From Candidatus Saccharimonadota bacterium (GTDB taxonomy: Bacteria > Patescibacteria > Saccharimonadia > Saccharimonadales > Nanosyncoccaceae), in the NCBI GenBank assembly GCA_017429465.1, contig JAFROU010000043.1, forward strand, positions 1 through 21,793: a stretch of DNA of 21,793 nucleotides. Direction: 5' to 3'. The position numbers and the translations under genes are program-made. Positions within the stretch are counted from its first letter, which is position 1. Each line of letters begins with the position of its first letter. Positions 7,468-14,705 of the stretch are shown piece by piece. Under the pieces are notes generated by a model. That model saw only the letters and a program-made list of their open reading frames with translations. It was not told where the DNA came from and ran no database searches.

Positions 7468-8733
7468 ATGAGCATTATACGCAAAGAAAAACTCGAAAAA
7501 GCTCCTCTTGACGATGCAATCTTAGCCCTCGATATTGGTACTGAATTTGTTAAAGCTGTGATTGCTAGACCAGCTAAAGATGGCACACTCAAAATAATTG
7601 GTGTAGGCAGAGCTCATCAAGCCGCCAATAATATGTATGCCGGCGCCATTGCCGATATTCCTGCCGTTACGACCGTTTGTGAAAAAGCTCTCAGTATCGC
7701 TGAAAACCAGGCACAATTAACTGCTAAAACTGTTGTGGTTGGCATTGCTGGCGAACTCGTAAAAGGCAACACTTCTACCGTGCGTTATCACCGCCAAAAC
7801 GGCAACAAGCCACTCTCTAACCAAGAAATGGAACTAATTATAAAGAAAGTTCAAGACGCCGCGCGTGAAGAAGCTAGAAACGAGGTTGCACTCGAAACTA
7901 ATAACCCAAACGTCGAAGTTCGCTTAATTAATTCAGCCGTAGTGTCACTCACGATTGATGGCTATAAAGTTAGTAACCCAATTGGCTTCAAAGGCTCAGA
8001 CGTGATGATTCAGTTCTATACCGCCTTCGCTCCGCTCGTACATATTTCAGCCATCGAAAAAGTTTGTGCTGAGCTTAATCTTGATTTATTAGCCGTAGCC
8101 GTAGAACCATTCGCGGTTTGTCGCGCTTGCCTTGGTGATGATGACGACAATAACCTCTCAGCAGTGGTGATGGACATCGGTGGCGGCACTACCGACATTG
8201 CCGTAGTCGATGATGGAGGTGTAGAAGGCACCAAAATGTTTGGCATCGGTGGCCGCAGCTTTACGCACCAAATTGCCGAATCGCTAGGCGTAGAATTTGC
8301 CGTAGCCGAGAAGTATAAATTGCAAATTGATAAAGGTAAGCTTGAAAAACGTCTAGAAGAAAAGGTTGAAATGGCAGTCGATCGCAATCTTTCGGTTTGG
8401 CTCGCCGGCATTCAAATTGCGCTTGAAGATTTTCGTTTAGTAGAAGTGATGCCTAATAATATTTTACTTTGTGGTGGTGGCGCTGGCTTAATTGCCTTAC
8501 AAGAAAAACTCGCCACTGGCGATTGGTACAAAGAACTTTCCTTTGCCCGCCGCCCAGTAGTGCACCTGGTTGAAACTGAAGATATTCCAGGAATTTCAAA
8601 TTCTACCAACACTAAACTTGATCATTCTTATATCACCGCTCTTGGTTTACTGCGTGTTGCTATGGATACTACCGCCGAAATTCCAGAAGAAGGCGGACTC
8701 CGTTCTAAATTAGCTAAAATTACTAAGATTTAA
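7468..8733 (+). CDS. ftsA: FtsA-like actin-fold cell division protein
   Basis: Member of the actin/HSP70 ATPase superfamily. FtsA anchors FtsZ filaments to the membrane. It has 421 residues, matching FtsA. The phosphate-1 loop is LALDIGTEFVKAVI (about residues 19-32). An SHS2 insertion follows at about residues 85-190, with the FtsA-type GYKVSNPIGFKG. The phosphate-2 loop is VVMDIGGGTTDIAVVDDGG (about 232-250), and the adenosine-binding GG is in ILLCGGGAGL. The short C-terminal tail (GGLRSKLAKITKI) is basic and amphipathic, as expected of a membrane-targeting helix. The SHS2 domain favours FtsA over PilM, but PilM of type IV pili is a relative and cannot be fully excluded. No ftsZ is adjacent. 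The 3' end overlaps the convergent pseudouridine synthase by 11 bases. Confidence 0.75.
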   Translation: MSIIRKEKLEKAPLDDAILALDIGTEFVKAVIARPAKDGTLKIIGVGRAHQAANNMYAGAIADIPAVTTVCEKALSIAENQAQLTAKTVVVGIAGELVKGNTSTVRYHRQNGNKPLSNQEMELIIKKVQDAAREEARNEVALETNNPNVEVRLINSAVVSLTIDGYKVSNPIGFKGSDVMIQFYTAFAPLVHISAIEKVCAELNLDLLAVAVEPFAVCRACLGDDDDNNLSAVVMDIGGGTTDIAVVDDGGVEGTKMFGIGGRSFTHQIAESLGVEFAVAEKYKLQIDKGKLEKRLEEKVEMAVDRNLSVWLAGIQIALEDFRLVEVMPNNILLCGGGAGLIALQEKLATGDWYKELSFARRPVVHLVETEDIPGISNSTNTKLDHSYITALGLLRVAMDTTAEIPEEGGLRSKLAKITKI

Positions 8734-9478
8734 ATTCACTAAATTCACCCGGCTTTAGTCCAGACAAAGCATACTGGCCGAATTGTTTGCGATGCAATTT
8801 AACTACTTGGTAGCCGAGCGCATTAAAAGTGCGCCTGATTTGGCGATTACGACCTTCGCTCATGGTTACTTCCCAATTTAGGCGGGAATCATCCAGGCGA
8901 GTAAGGCCTAGTTTACTAATGCCGTCACCAATTTCAATACCAAAATCGCTGATCTCTTGCTGGTGTAATGGTTCTAGTGCGCGGCTAAGCTGCACTTCGT
9001 AAATCTTAGTTTTAATAAACTTTGGGTGTGTCATCTGAAAAGCAAAATCGCCATCGTTGGTCAAAAGAATAATGCCAGAAGAATCCTTATCAAGCCTACC
9101 AACAGACTTTAATGCCTGGTATTTCTTTGGCAGCAGCTCGTAAATAGTTGGCGCATCACCCTGTTTTTTTCGTGAGCAAACGTAGCCTACCGGTTTATTT
9201 AACGCGAGATAAAGAAAATCCGTTGCAAACGGAACGACTTTATTATTATAGCATATTTTATCATTATTGTCAATACGAGAACCTAAAACAGCGATCTTAC
9301 CATTAATGAGAACCTTACCACCACCAATCGCATCGTCGGCTTCACGACGAGATATTCCTAATCTTTCTGCTAAAAACTTATTGAGCCGGAGTTGGTGGGA
9401 CGGCTGGTCCAGCTGTTGCGGCTGGTGCTGGTGCAGCGGCTGGCGCGGCTGCAGGAGCGGCTGGTGCTGCTTGTCCAT
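8723..9478 (-). CDS. RsuA/RluB-family rRNA pseudouridine synthase
   Basis: Isomerises uridine to pseudouridine in rRNA. It has 251 residues. The first 30 are an unusual Gln/His/Pro-rich extension. An S4 RNA-binding domain follows (RLNKFLAERLGISRREADDAI, about residues 31-75), then the catalytic domain with the Asp in SVGRLDKDSSGIILLTNDGD, the YEVQLSRAL strand, and the family signature MSEGRNRQIRRTFNALGYQV. RluB, RsuA, RluE and RluF cannot be separated by eye; length and S4 domain favour an RluB type. The start at 9478 is the only ATG/GTG/TTG in frame before the S4 domain and has AAGGAG six bases upstream. It lies 101 bases inside the response regulator gene, in another frame, so the N-terminal extension is overprinted on that gene's Ala/Pro tail. 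The 3' end overlaps the FtsA-like gene. Confidence 0.88.
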   Translation of the reverse strand: MDKQHQPLLQPRQPLHQHQPQQLDQPSHQLRLNKFLAERLGISRREADDAIGGGKVLINGKIAVLGSRIDNNDKICYNNKVVPFATDFLYLALNKPVGYVCSRKKQGDAPTIYELLPKKYQALKSVGRLDKDSSGIILLTNDGDFAFQMTHPKFIKTKIYEVQLSRALEPLHQQEISDFGIEIGDGISKLGLTRLDDSRLNWEVTMSEGRNRQIRRTFNALGYQVVKLHRKQFGQYALSGLKPGEFSEFKS

Positions 9479-9860
9479 TAGTGGCTCCTTGGCGATCGCC
9501 TAATATTTCATGAATAACATTTACCACGTCCTCAATTCCAACTTGAGACTTAACTAGATAGCGGTCTGCTCCTAGTGACTCACCACGTTGGCGCTGATCG
9601 TCAGACGAAAGAGCGGTCATGATGATAACCTTAGTCTTGGCGGTATCTGGAGTCGAGCGCAAGATATCGAGAAAATCAAAACCAGAAATTTTTGGCATCA
9701 TCACATCGAGCAAAACCAAATCTGGTTTTTCACGCATGGCAGTAGCTAAGGCTTCTTCACCATCAGCAGCAGAGACCACGTCATACATCTCGGCGACGAG
9801 ACGAATACTGTAAATCTCGCGTAGGCTGGAATCGTCTTCTACAATCATTATTTTTGTCAT
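9378..9860 (-). CDS. Single-domain (receiver-only) response regulator with Ala/Pro-rich tail
   Basis: CheY-like receiver of a two-component system. It has 160 residues, of which about 1-125 are the receiver. The acidic pair is D9/D10 in IVEDDSS, the phospho-acceptor is D52 in LVLLDVMMPKISG, the switch residue is T82 in VIIMTALSS, and the invariant lysine is K104 in DRYLVKS. All key residues are intact. No DNA-binding or enzymatic output domain follows. Instead the last 30 or so residues are almost only Ala and Pro. The upstream kinase gene has a similar tail, so they are very likely cognate. The start has AGGAG five bases upstream, and a possible own promoter lies between the two genes. Its output is presumably protein-protein interaction; the target cannot be read here. 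Confidence 0.92.
   Translation of the reverse strand: MTKIMIVEDDSSLREIYSIRLVAEMYDVVSAADGEEALATAMREKPDLVLLDVMMPKISGFDFLDILRSTPDTAKTKVIIMTALSSDDQRQRGESLGADRYLVKSQVGIEDVVNVIHEILGDRQGATNGQAAPAAPAAAPAAAPAPAATAGPAVPPTPAQ
9395..9475 (-). repeat. Low-complexity GCN/CCN region encoding the regulator's Ala/Pro tail
   Basis: A G+C-rich run of Ala and Pro codons, imperfectly repetitive (recurring GCTGGTGCTGG-like units on the plus strand). In the overlapping frame it is read as the Gln/His/Pro-rich start of the pseudouridine synthase. It resembles the sequence at 9900-10110 in the kinase tail, so the two may have exchanged or copied sequence. Confidence 0.6.
9485..9490 (-). promoter_or_regulatory. Shine-Dalgarno site (AAGGAG) inside the response regulator gene
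   Basis: AAGGAG on the minus strand, six bases before the ATG at 9478. It supports initiation of the pseudouridine synthase within the coding region of the upstream regulator. Confidence 0.7.
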
Positions 9861-9865
9861 AGGTT

Positions 9866-9885
9866 CTCCTTATAGTGTTATTATA
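9866..9885 (-). promoter_or_regulatory. Possible internal promoter (TATAAT) and SD for the response regulator
   Basis: On the minus strand TATAAT (9885-9880) lies just after the kinase stop, and AGGAG (9870-9866) lies five bases before the ATG at 9860. The TATAAT lacks the TGn extension seen at the leaderless genes, and no clear -35 was found. It may be a secondary promoter or chance A+T sequence; the SD is solid. Confidence 0.5.
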
Positions 9886-9887
9886 CC

Positions 9888-11465
9888 CTAGTTTTGTTGT
9901 TGCGGTGAAATTTGTGTTGGCGGAGCAGCTGGCGCTGGAGGCTGGACTGGGGCCTGCGGTGCCGGTTGTGGTGTTGGCGCGGTTGGCGCTGGAGCAACCG
10001 GTGCTGCTTGCGGAGCTGGTTGCGCAGCTTGTGGCGCTGGTGCAGCGGCTGGCGCTTGCGCGGCCGGTGCAGCTTGTGACGCTGCGGTCGTTGGGGCGGC
10101 TGCTTCCTCAGTACGGTAATCCGTCATGCGATTAATTGGAATTGGGCGAGCTGGTTGGAGCAAGGCAGCATTAAGTCCATCACTGGTGCCATCACCAGCA
10201 ACTTTTATTCCGCCCGTCTTAGCTTCAAATTGAGCAGTTTTTTCGGTGAAAGCCTGAACTTTTTCTTCATTTTCAATTGCGATACGACGTTTCTCGTACT
10301 CGTCAGAAGATAGACGAGGTAGGGAAATATAAAAGGTTGAACCAGAACCTAACGTACTTTCTACCCATGCGCGACCACCCATTGATTCTGTACGCTCCTT
10401 TACGAGATAGAGACCAAGACCAGTACCACCAATTGTACGTGTCTGGGAATTATCCACGCGGTAGAACTTCTGGAAAATGTGCGCCACATCATCCGGCGCG
10501 ATACCAATACCTGTATCAGAAACACTAATTACTACGCGGTCGCCTTCGCCGCGAGCATTCACCTGGACGGTGCCACCGTTACCAGTGTATTTAAAAGCGT
10601 TTTCAATCAAATTTGAAAGAATTTCGTGCAAGAAACCAGTATCCGCAAAAGTATATAACACCTGGTCAAGTTTGCGTTGCTGGTTGAAATTATTTGTATC
10701 ACCACCAATCACATACTTAATTTGCTTCTTTTGCATGTTTGGAATATATTCTTCGGCCACTTTATGAACAAATTCGGCAGCTTCTAGCGGCACTAAGTGC
10801 ATACGCACGCGGCCGTCATCAAGTTTAGTTACGTCGAGCAAATCCTGGAATAAGCGACCAAGGTGTTTACTAGCGGCGTGAGCCTCTTCAAGATATTTAC
10901 GAGCGCGATCATCAATCGTTGCCGTTTGCGGGTTAAGCGCAATACCTAGATAGCCTTCAATTGAAGCTACCGGTGTACGCATCTCATGACTGGCGGTTGA
11001 AATAAACTCAGTTTGTGCGTTGTCTTCTTCTAGTTCCTTAGTAATATCGCGGAAAGTAATAATACGATCGCCTAATATACCATTAGTTGGCAAAACTGAA
11101 ATATAAATTGGCACTTGGCGATCCTTGCCAGATTGAATTAAAGAAAAATCACGTGATTCATAATTTTTGCTACCACGCACAGCCATTACTACGGGGTTTT
11201 CAGTATCTCTCATCTGGGCGCCTTCATTATTTGCCAGTTTTAATACCGTGAGATAGTCTAGCCCTACTGCATTTTTTGGATTAGAAATACCTGCCAAAGC
11301 GGCAGCAGCCGGGTTGCATAAGCGCACAATGCCATTACGGTCAACGATAATCACGCCATCCTGAATGACATTAAGGGCCAACTCTGCCATTGCAGAATTA
11401 GACATCGCATCAGCGGCGCGCAGAGGCGTTCCGGTAGATTTTTTTCCAAAACTAAAAATGCCCAT
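9888..11465 (-). CDS. Soluble PAS-domain sensor histidine kinase with Ala/Pro/Gln-rich tail
   Basis: Two-component sensor kinase of 525 residues with no transmembrane segment, so it should sense a cytoplasmic signal or be tethered by partners. A PAS domain spans about residues 28-140 (IQDGVIIVDRNGIVRLCNPA; ITFRDITKE). The HisKA dimerisation domain has the phospho-acceptor H160 in STASHEMRTPVASIEGYLG. The HATPase domain shows the N box (NLIENAFKYTGNGG, about 285-298), the G1 box DTGIGIAPDD, the F box FQKFYRVD and the G2 box GGTGLGLYLVKER. The final 75 or so residues are low-complexity Ala, Pro and Gln. The catalytic parts are intact. It is followed after 27 bases by the receiver gene. It has a predicted leaderless promoter, divergent from the wall operon. 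Confidence 0.93.
   Translation of the reverse strand: MGIFSFGKKSTGTPLRAADAMSNSAMAELALNVIQDGVIIVDRNGIVRLCNPAAAALAGISNPKNAVGLDYLTVLKLANNEGAQMRDTENPVVMAVRGSKNYESRDFSLIQSGKDRQVPIYISVLPTNGILGDRIITFRDITKELEEDNAQTEFISTASHEMRTPVASIEGYLGIALNPQTATIDDRARKYLEEAHAASKHLGRLFQDLLDVTKLDDGRVRMHLVPLEAAEFVHKVAEEYIPNMQKKQIKYVIGGDTNNFNQQRKLDQVLYTFADTGFLHEILSNLIENAFKYTGNGGTVQVNARGEGDRVVISVSDTGIGIAPDDVAHIFQKFYRVDNSQTRTIGGTGLGLYLVKERTESMGGRAWVESTLGSGSTFYISLPRLSSDEYEKRRIAIENEEKVQAFTEKTAQFEAKTGGIKVAGDGTSDGLNAALLQPARPIPINRMTDYRTEEAAAPTTAASQAAPAAQAPAAAPAPQAAQPAPQAAPVAPAPTAPTPQPAPQAPVQPPAPAAPPTQISPQQQN
9900..10110 (-). repeat. Low-complexity region encoding the kinase's Ala/Pro/Gln tail
   Basis: Imperfect repeats of Ala, Pro and Gln codons (plus-strand units such as GGCGCTGGTGCAGCGGCTGG). 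A near copy of that unit is also found in the regulator tail near 9425-9450. The kinase catalytic domain ends well before this stretch. Confidence 0.6.
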
Positions 11466-11471
11466 ATACTT

Positions 11472-11480
11472 ATTTTAACA
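11472..11480 (-). promoter_or_regulatory. Extended -10 promoter, TGTTAAAAT, for the kinase operon
   Basis: On the minus strand TGnTAAAAT ends six bases before the kinase ATG at 11465, again predicting a leaderless mRNA. It shares a 49-base divergent intergenic region with the promoter at 11497. Confidence 0.68.
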
Positions 11481-11496
11481 CAAGCATGATAAAATG

Positions 11497-11505
11497 TGGT
11501 ATATT
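11497..11505 (+). promoter_or_regulatory. Extended -10 promoter, TGGTATATT, for the wall operon
   Basis: TGnTATATT ends nine bases before the ATG at 11515, so the leader would be about three bases at most. No SD is present. It is a weaker match than the other promoters (TATATT). Confidence 0.6.
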
Positions 11506-11514
11506 TAAATTAAT

Positions 11515-13167
11515 ATGAATAAAGACGTTATCTATGTAGAGCCTGAGGATGATATTACTGATATCATTACAAAGTTAAAAGCGGCCAAGCAAAAGGTGGT
11601 AGCGTTGGTTCCGCCAAAGAAGGCTAGCGTTTTTCGAAGCGCTGTTAACATTAAACTTATTTCTAAATCTGCGAAGGATAATAGCAAACTAGTTGTTTTT
11701 GTAACAACGGATTCCGCTATCATGAAGCTTGCCATGGCCTCTCGTATTCCAGTCGCACCAAATCTCCAGACTCGCCCAATCATTCCGAAAGCCGAAGACA
11801 TTAAAGTTTCAGCCCCAGCCGAAGTCGAAGAAGAAGTCACCGAAGAAGAGATTGAAGATGGAGAGTCAGCCAAGGCAGAAAAAGTTATCGAGTCAGACGA
11901 AATTGAAGATGAAGATTCCGAAGAAGATGCCAAGGCTAAAAAGAAGGCTGCAAAAGAAGGCAAAATTACTGGTAAAGTACCAACTCTAGATAAATATCGT
12001 AAGTGGATCATTATCGGTTCTTCTACTTTTATCGCTCTAATATTATTCTTGGTCTGGGCGTTTGTCTTTGCGCCACATGCTACCATTAATGTCAAAGTTC
12101 GCACTACCGCCGCCCCGTTTTCTGAGACAGTCACTTTCACCACCAAAGAATCCGAAGTTGACAATGAAGCCGGCAAATTCTACATAGACAATAATACGCT
12201 TGAAAAAGAATCCGAAATTACCTTTGAGGCTACTGGTAGAAAAAACACTGGTAACAAAGCATCCGGTAGTATTAAAGTCGCCGCCTATTTCTCCGCCCAA
12301 GGCTCATTAAACATTGATAGCGGTACTACATTTACTTTTAATAATCTCGTCTATGTCGCTTCAGCCGCTACCTCGTTATCTTGGAACGGAGAAGAAAGCG
12401 TCTGCGAGAATCATGGCAGTCTCATCATCGACAGGAGTTGTCGCGTTTCCGTTAACGTATCTGTTGTGGCTAGTGGTGCTGGTGCTCAGTATAACATTGA
12501 TGCCGCCAATTCTGGTTGGACCAGTGGCAATAAGAATCTTAGCATTGTCTCTGCCAGCGCAATGGCCGGAGGAACAGACAACTTCATCACCGTCGTTCAA
12601 CAATCAGATATAGATAAAGCCAAAGAAAGTCTTAAGACCGAGAATGAATCTGATGGCAAGAAGGAACTGATAGAAAAAATTGGCGAAGCAAACGTAATTA
12701 TTGATGAGAGTTTTGCTGTCACTACCACAGATCCAATTGTCAGTCCAAAACTTGGCGAAGAAGTAAAAGAGGGCGTTACTCCAACTATTACCGCTAAAAC
12801 CACCTTCTCTATATTTTCCGTAGATCTTCCTCCGATTAGAGACTTTATCAATAAAAAAGCTAATATTGGCAGTGACGAAAAAGTCTATGCTGTTGGCGAA
12901 CCATACTTTGAACGCTTTGCCAAAAATTCCGATACACTTTATTCTGCTAGATTAAAGACTGATTATGAATTTGGTCCAAAAATTACCGAAGAAAGCATCC
13001 TTGAGTTGGTCAAAGGCCGCAAGATTGGCGAGGTAAGCTCACTAATTAAGGGTTCTAACGCTAATGGCGTGTCAGATGTTAATGCCCTCACTTCTTTCTT
13101 CTGGGTTACTTCCGTTCCAAACGACCCGAATAAGATTACTATCAACCTAACGATTCAAGAAAAATAA
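11515..13167 (+). CDS. Single-pass membrane protein with a baseplate J-like external domain
   Basis: A 550-residue protein in four parts. An N-terminal cytoplasmic alpha/beta domain of about 95 residues comes first (VIYVEPEDDITDIITKLKAA, KVVALVPPKKASVF, SKLVVFVTTD). A very acidic linker follows at about 100-145 (runs of Glu and Asp), then Lys-rich residues. One transmembrane helix lies at about 163-185. The extracytoplasmic part of about 360 residues contains ASGSIKVAAYF...SGTTFTFNNLVYVA, a pattern shared with baseplate J/gp47-like domains in annotated CPR proteins. No other phage gene is nearby, so I take it as a cellular envelope protein, not a tail part. It heads an operon with RuvX-MltG (TAATG overlap) and a CHAP hydrolase, which hints at a role in wall or surface structure. 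The function is not established. Confidence 0.78.
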   Translation: MNKDVIYVEPEDDITDIITKLKAAKQKVVALVPPKKASVFRSAVNIKLISKSAKDNSKLVVFVTTDSAIMKLAMASRIPVAPNLQTRPIIPKAEDIKVSAPAEVEEEVTEEEIEDGESAKAEKVIESDEIEDEDSEEDAKAKKKAAKEGKITGKVPTLDKYRKWIIIGSSTFIALILFLVWAFVFAPHATINVKVRTTAAPFSETVTFTTKESEVDNEAGKFYIDNNTLEKESEITFEATGRKNTGNKASGSIKVAAYFSAQGSLNIDSGTTFTFNNLVYVASAATSLSWNGEESVCENHGSLIIDRSCRVSVNVSVVASGAGAQYNIDAANSGWTSGNKNLSIVSASAMAGGTDNFITVVQQSDIDKAKESLKTENESDGKKELIEKIGEANVIIDESFAVTTTDPIVSPKLGEEVKEGVTPTITAKTTFSIFSVDLPPIRDFINKKANIGSDEKVYAVGEPYFERFAKNSDTLYSARLKTDYEFGPKITEESILELVKGRKIGEVSSLIKGSNANGVSDVNALTSFFWVTSVPNDPNKITINLTIQEK

Positions 13168-14705
13168 TGAAATTAATTGGCCTTGATATTGGTACGAAAC
13201 GCATTGGTGTCGCCAAGGTGGATATGGATAGCGTCAAAATAGCTGTCCCATATGGCACGATTGATGTTGATGGTACCGAATTTAACCAAATTGCTTCGTT
13301 CTCTCGCGTCTATGGCACCGAGATGTTTGTCTTAGGTCTGCCACGTAATTCTCAAGGACAAGAAACTAAACAAAGCGAATATGTCAGAGACTTTGCAAAA
13401 AAACTAAAAAAGGCAATCCCAAGCGCTAAAGTTTGTTTTCAGGACGAGTCACTTACCTCGGTTGAAGCTGAAGAACGTCTAAAAAGCCGCAAGCAGAATT
13501 ACGAAAAGGGCGAAATCGACGCAGAGGCTGCCACTATTATTTTGCAGGACTTTGTCGAGAACTTTTCCGAACAAACCATCACTGACCAGGATAAATATGC
13601 TAAAAAAAAGACGCATAGCCACAAAAAACTCGGCTTCAAGATTTTGAGTGTCGCAATTGTTATTGCTATATTATTAGTAATTTTTGCAGCTGGTTCTGTA
13701 ATATGGTACAAACAGATGGTCAAGCCAGTTGGTATGGAATGTGCCGCTACTAGTGCCGAAGCAAACGATACGTGCGAACCTACCGCATACATCGTTGCCG
13801 ACGGGGCTACCGTTAGTCAAATTGGCGACGGACTCGCTTCTGCCGGTCTCATCAAGAACTCTCTCGCCTTCCAAATCTACATTCGTATTAATCATCTAAC
13901 CGAGCAAATTAAATCTGGTAAATATCACCTTTATCCATACCAGTCAGTAGCGGAAATTGTAGAAGAACTCAAAACCGGTGGCACAAGCGACAATGTTTTT
14001 CGTCTTACCATTCTGCCGGGTGAAACTATTAGGGAAGTGAAAGCCAGGCTGATTAAGGTTGGCTATGCCCAATCCGACATCGATGCTGCCTTCTCTAAGC
14101 AGTACGATCACCCATTACTTGCTACTAAACCAGCCAATGCCTCACTCGAGGGTTATCTTTATGGCGATACTTATGAGTTTTATAACGACGATACCGTTGA
14201 AACGGTTTTAACGCGCCTCTTCGACGAGCTATATAGTGTAGTTCAAGACAATGATTTAGAAAACAAATTTAAAGCCCAAGGTTTAACGCTCCATCAGGGA
14301 ATTATTCTAGCTTCTATCGTCCAAAAAGAAGCTCATCCAGCCGACCAGGCCACCGTGGCCCAAGTCTTTTATAAGCGTCTTAAAATGGGCATCATGCTTG
14401 GTAGCGACGTGACGGTTAAATACGCCGTTGACCAAGTTGATCCAGAGCGAAAAGTATATACTGATAACGCCAAAGCTCTACGTATTAATTCTTGCTACAA
14501 CACACGCATGAATAGTGGTCTACCTTGCGGCGCCATCTCTAATCCAGGCAAGAGCGCACTCGTTGCCACTGCTAATCCAGCCAATACCTCTTACCTTTAT
14601 TTCTTGACAGGTGATGATGGTAAGATGTATTATGGTAATACGGAGGCCGAGCACAATCAGAATATTCGCGTCCATTGCCAGGTCTCTTGTTACGCTTCAT
14701 TATGA
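13167..14705 (+). CDS. mltG: RuvX (YqgF)-MltG fusion: Holliday junction resolvase-like domain joined to endolytic transglycosylase
   Basis: One 512-residue frame holding two usually separate proteins. Residues 1 to about 135 are RuvX/YqgF, an RNase H-fold nuclease involved in 16S rRNA 5' processing and possibly Holliday junction resolution. It shows LIGLDIGTKRIGVAKVD, FVLGLPRN, CFQDESLTSVEAEERL and EIDAEAATIILQDF, with the acidic residues kept. A Lys/His-rich linker leads to a transmembrane helix at about 157-181. Residues from about 205 are a LysM-like part and the MltG/YceG domain, which cuts nascent glycan strands. The catalytic glutamate is E388 in ILASIVQKEAH, and NSGLPCGAISNPG, a variant of the usual GLPPGPI motif, is present. 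Topology fits: nuclease inside, transglycosylase outside. The start overlaps the previous stop (TAATG), and the stop overlaps the next start (ATGA). Confidence 0.9.
   Translation: MKLIGLDIGTKRIGVAKVDMDSVKIAVPYGTIDVDGTEFNQIASFSRVYGTEMFVLGLPRNSQGQETKQSEYVRDFAKKLKKAIPSAKVCFQDESLTSVEAEERLKSRKQNYEKGEIDAEAATIILQDFVENFSEQTITDQDKYAKKKTHSHKKLGFKILSVAIVIAILLVIFAAGSVIWYKQMVKPVGMECAATSAEANDTCEPTAYIVADGATVSQIGDGLASAGLIKNSLAFQIYIRINHLTEQIKSGKYHLYPYQSVAEIVEELKTGGTSDNVFRLTILPGETIREVKARLIKVGYAQSDIDAAFSKQYDHPLLATKPANASLEGYLYGDTYEFYNDDTVETVLTRLFDELYSVVQDNDLENKFKAQGLTLHQGIILASIVQKEAHPADQATVAQVFYKRLKMGIMLGSDVTVKYAVDQVDPERKVYTDNAKALRINSCYNTRMNSGLPCGAISNPGKSALVATANPANTSYLYFLTGDDGKMYYGNTEAEHNQNIRVHCQVSCYASL

Noticed and set aside
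8016..8411. A 131-codon antisense frame in the FtsA-like gene
   Set aside because: Composition (Ser, Pro, Thr and Arg rich) and lack of initiation signals mark it as a shadow of the opposite strand.
9378..9478. A frameshift error fusing the response regulator and pseudouridine synthase
   Set aside because: The synthase has its own ATG and SD, the regulator ends on a clean stop after its tail, and each protein is complete for its family.
11532..12176. A 214-codon antisense frame, Ser-rich
   Set aside because: It is the mirror of the Glu/Lys-rich linker region of the membrane protein; the Ser codons arise from reverse-complemented acidic codons, and there is no start signal.
11515..13167. A prophage remnant, suggested by the baseplate-J-like domain
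   Set aside because: No other phage or contractile-tail gene is present, the protein has a transmembrane anchor, and its operon partners are cell-wall enzymes.
14675..14701. An earlier in-frame ATG for the CHAP hydrolase
   Set aside because: The ATG at 14702 forms a standard ATGA overlap with mltG and gives a normal basic N-terminus before the helix.
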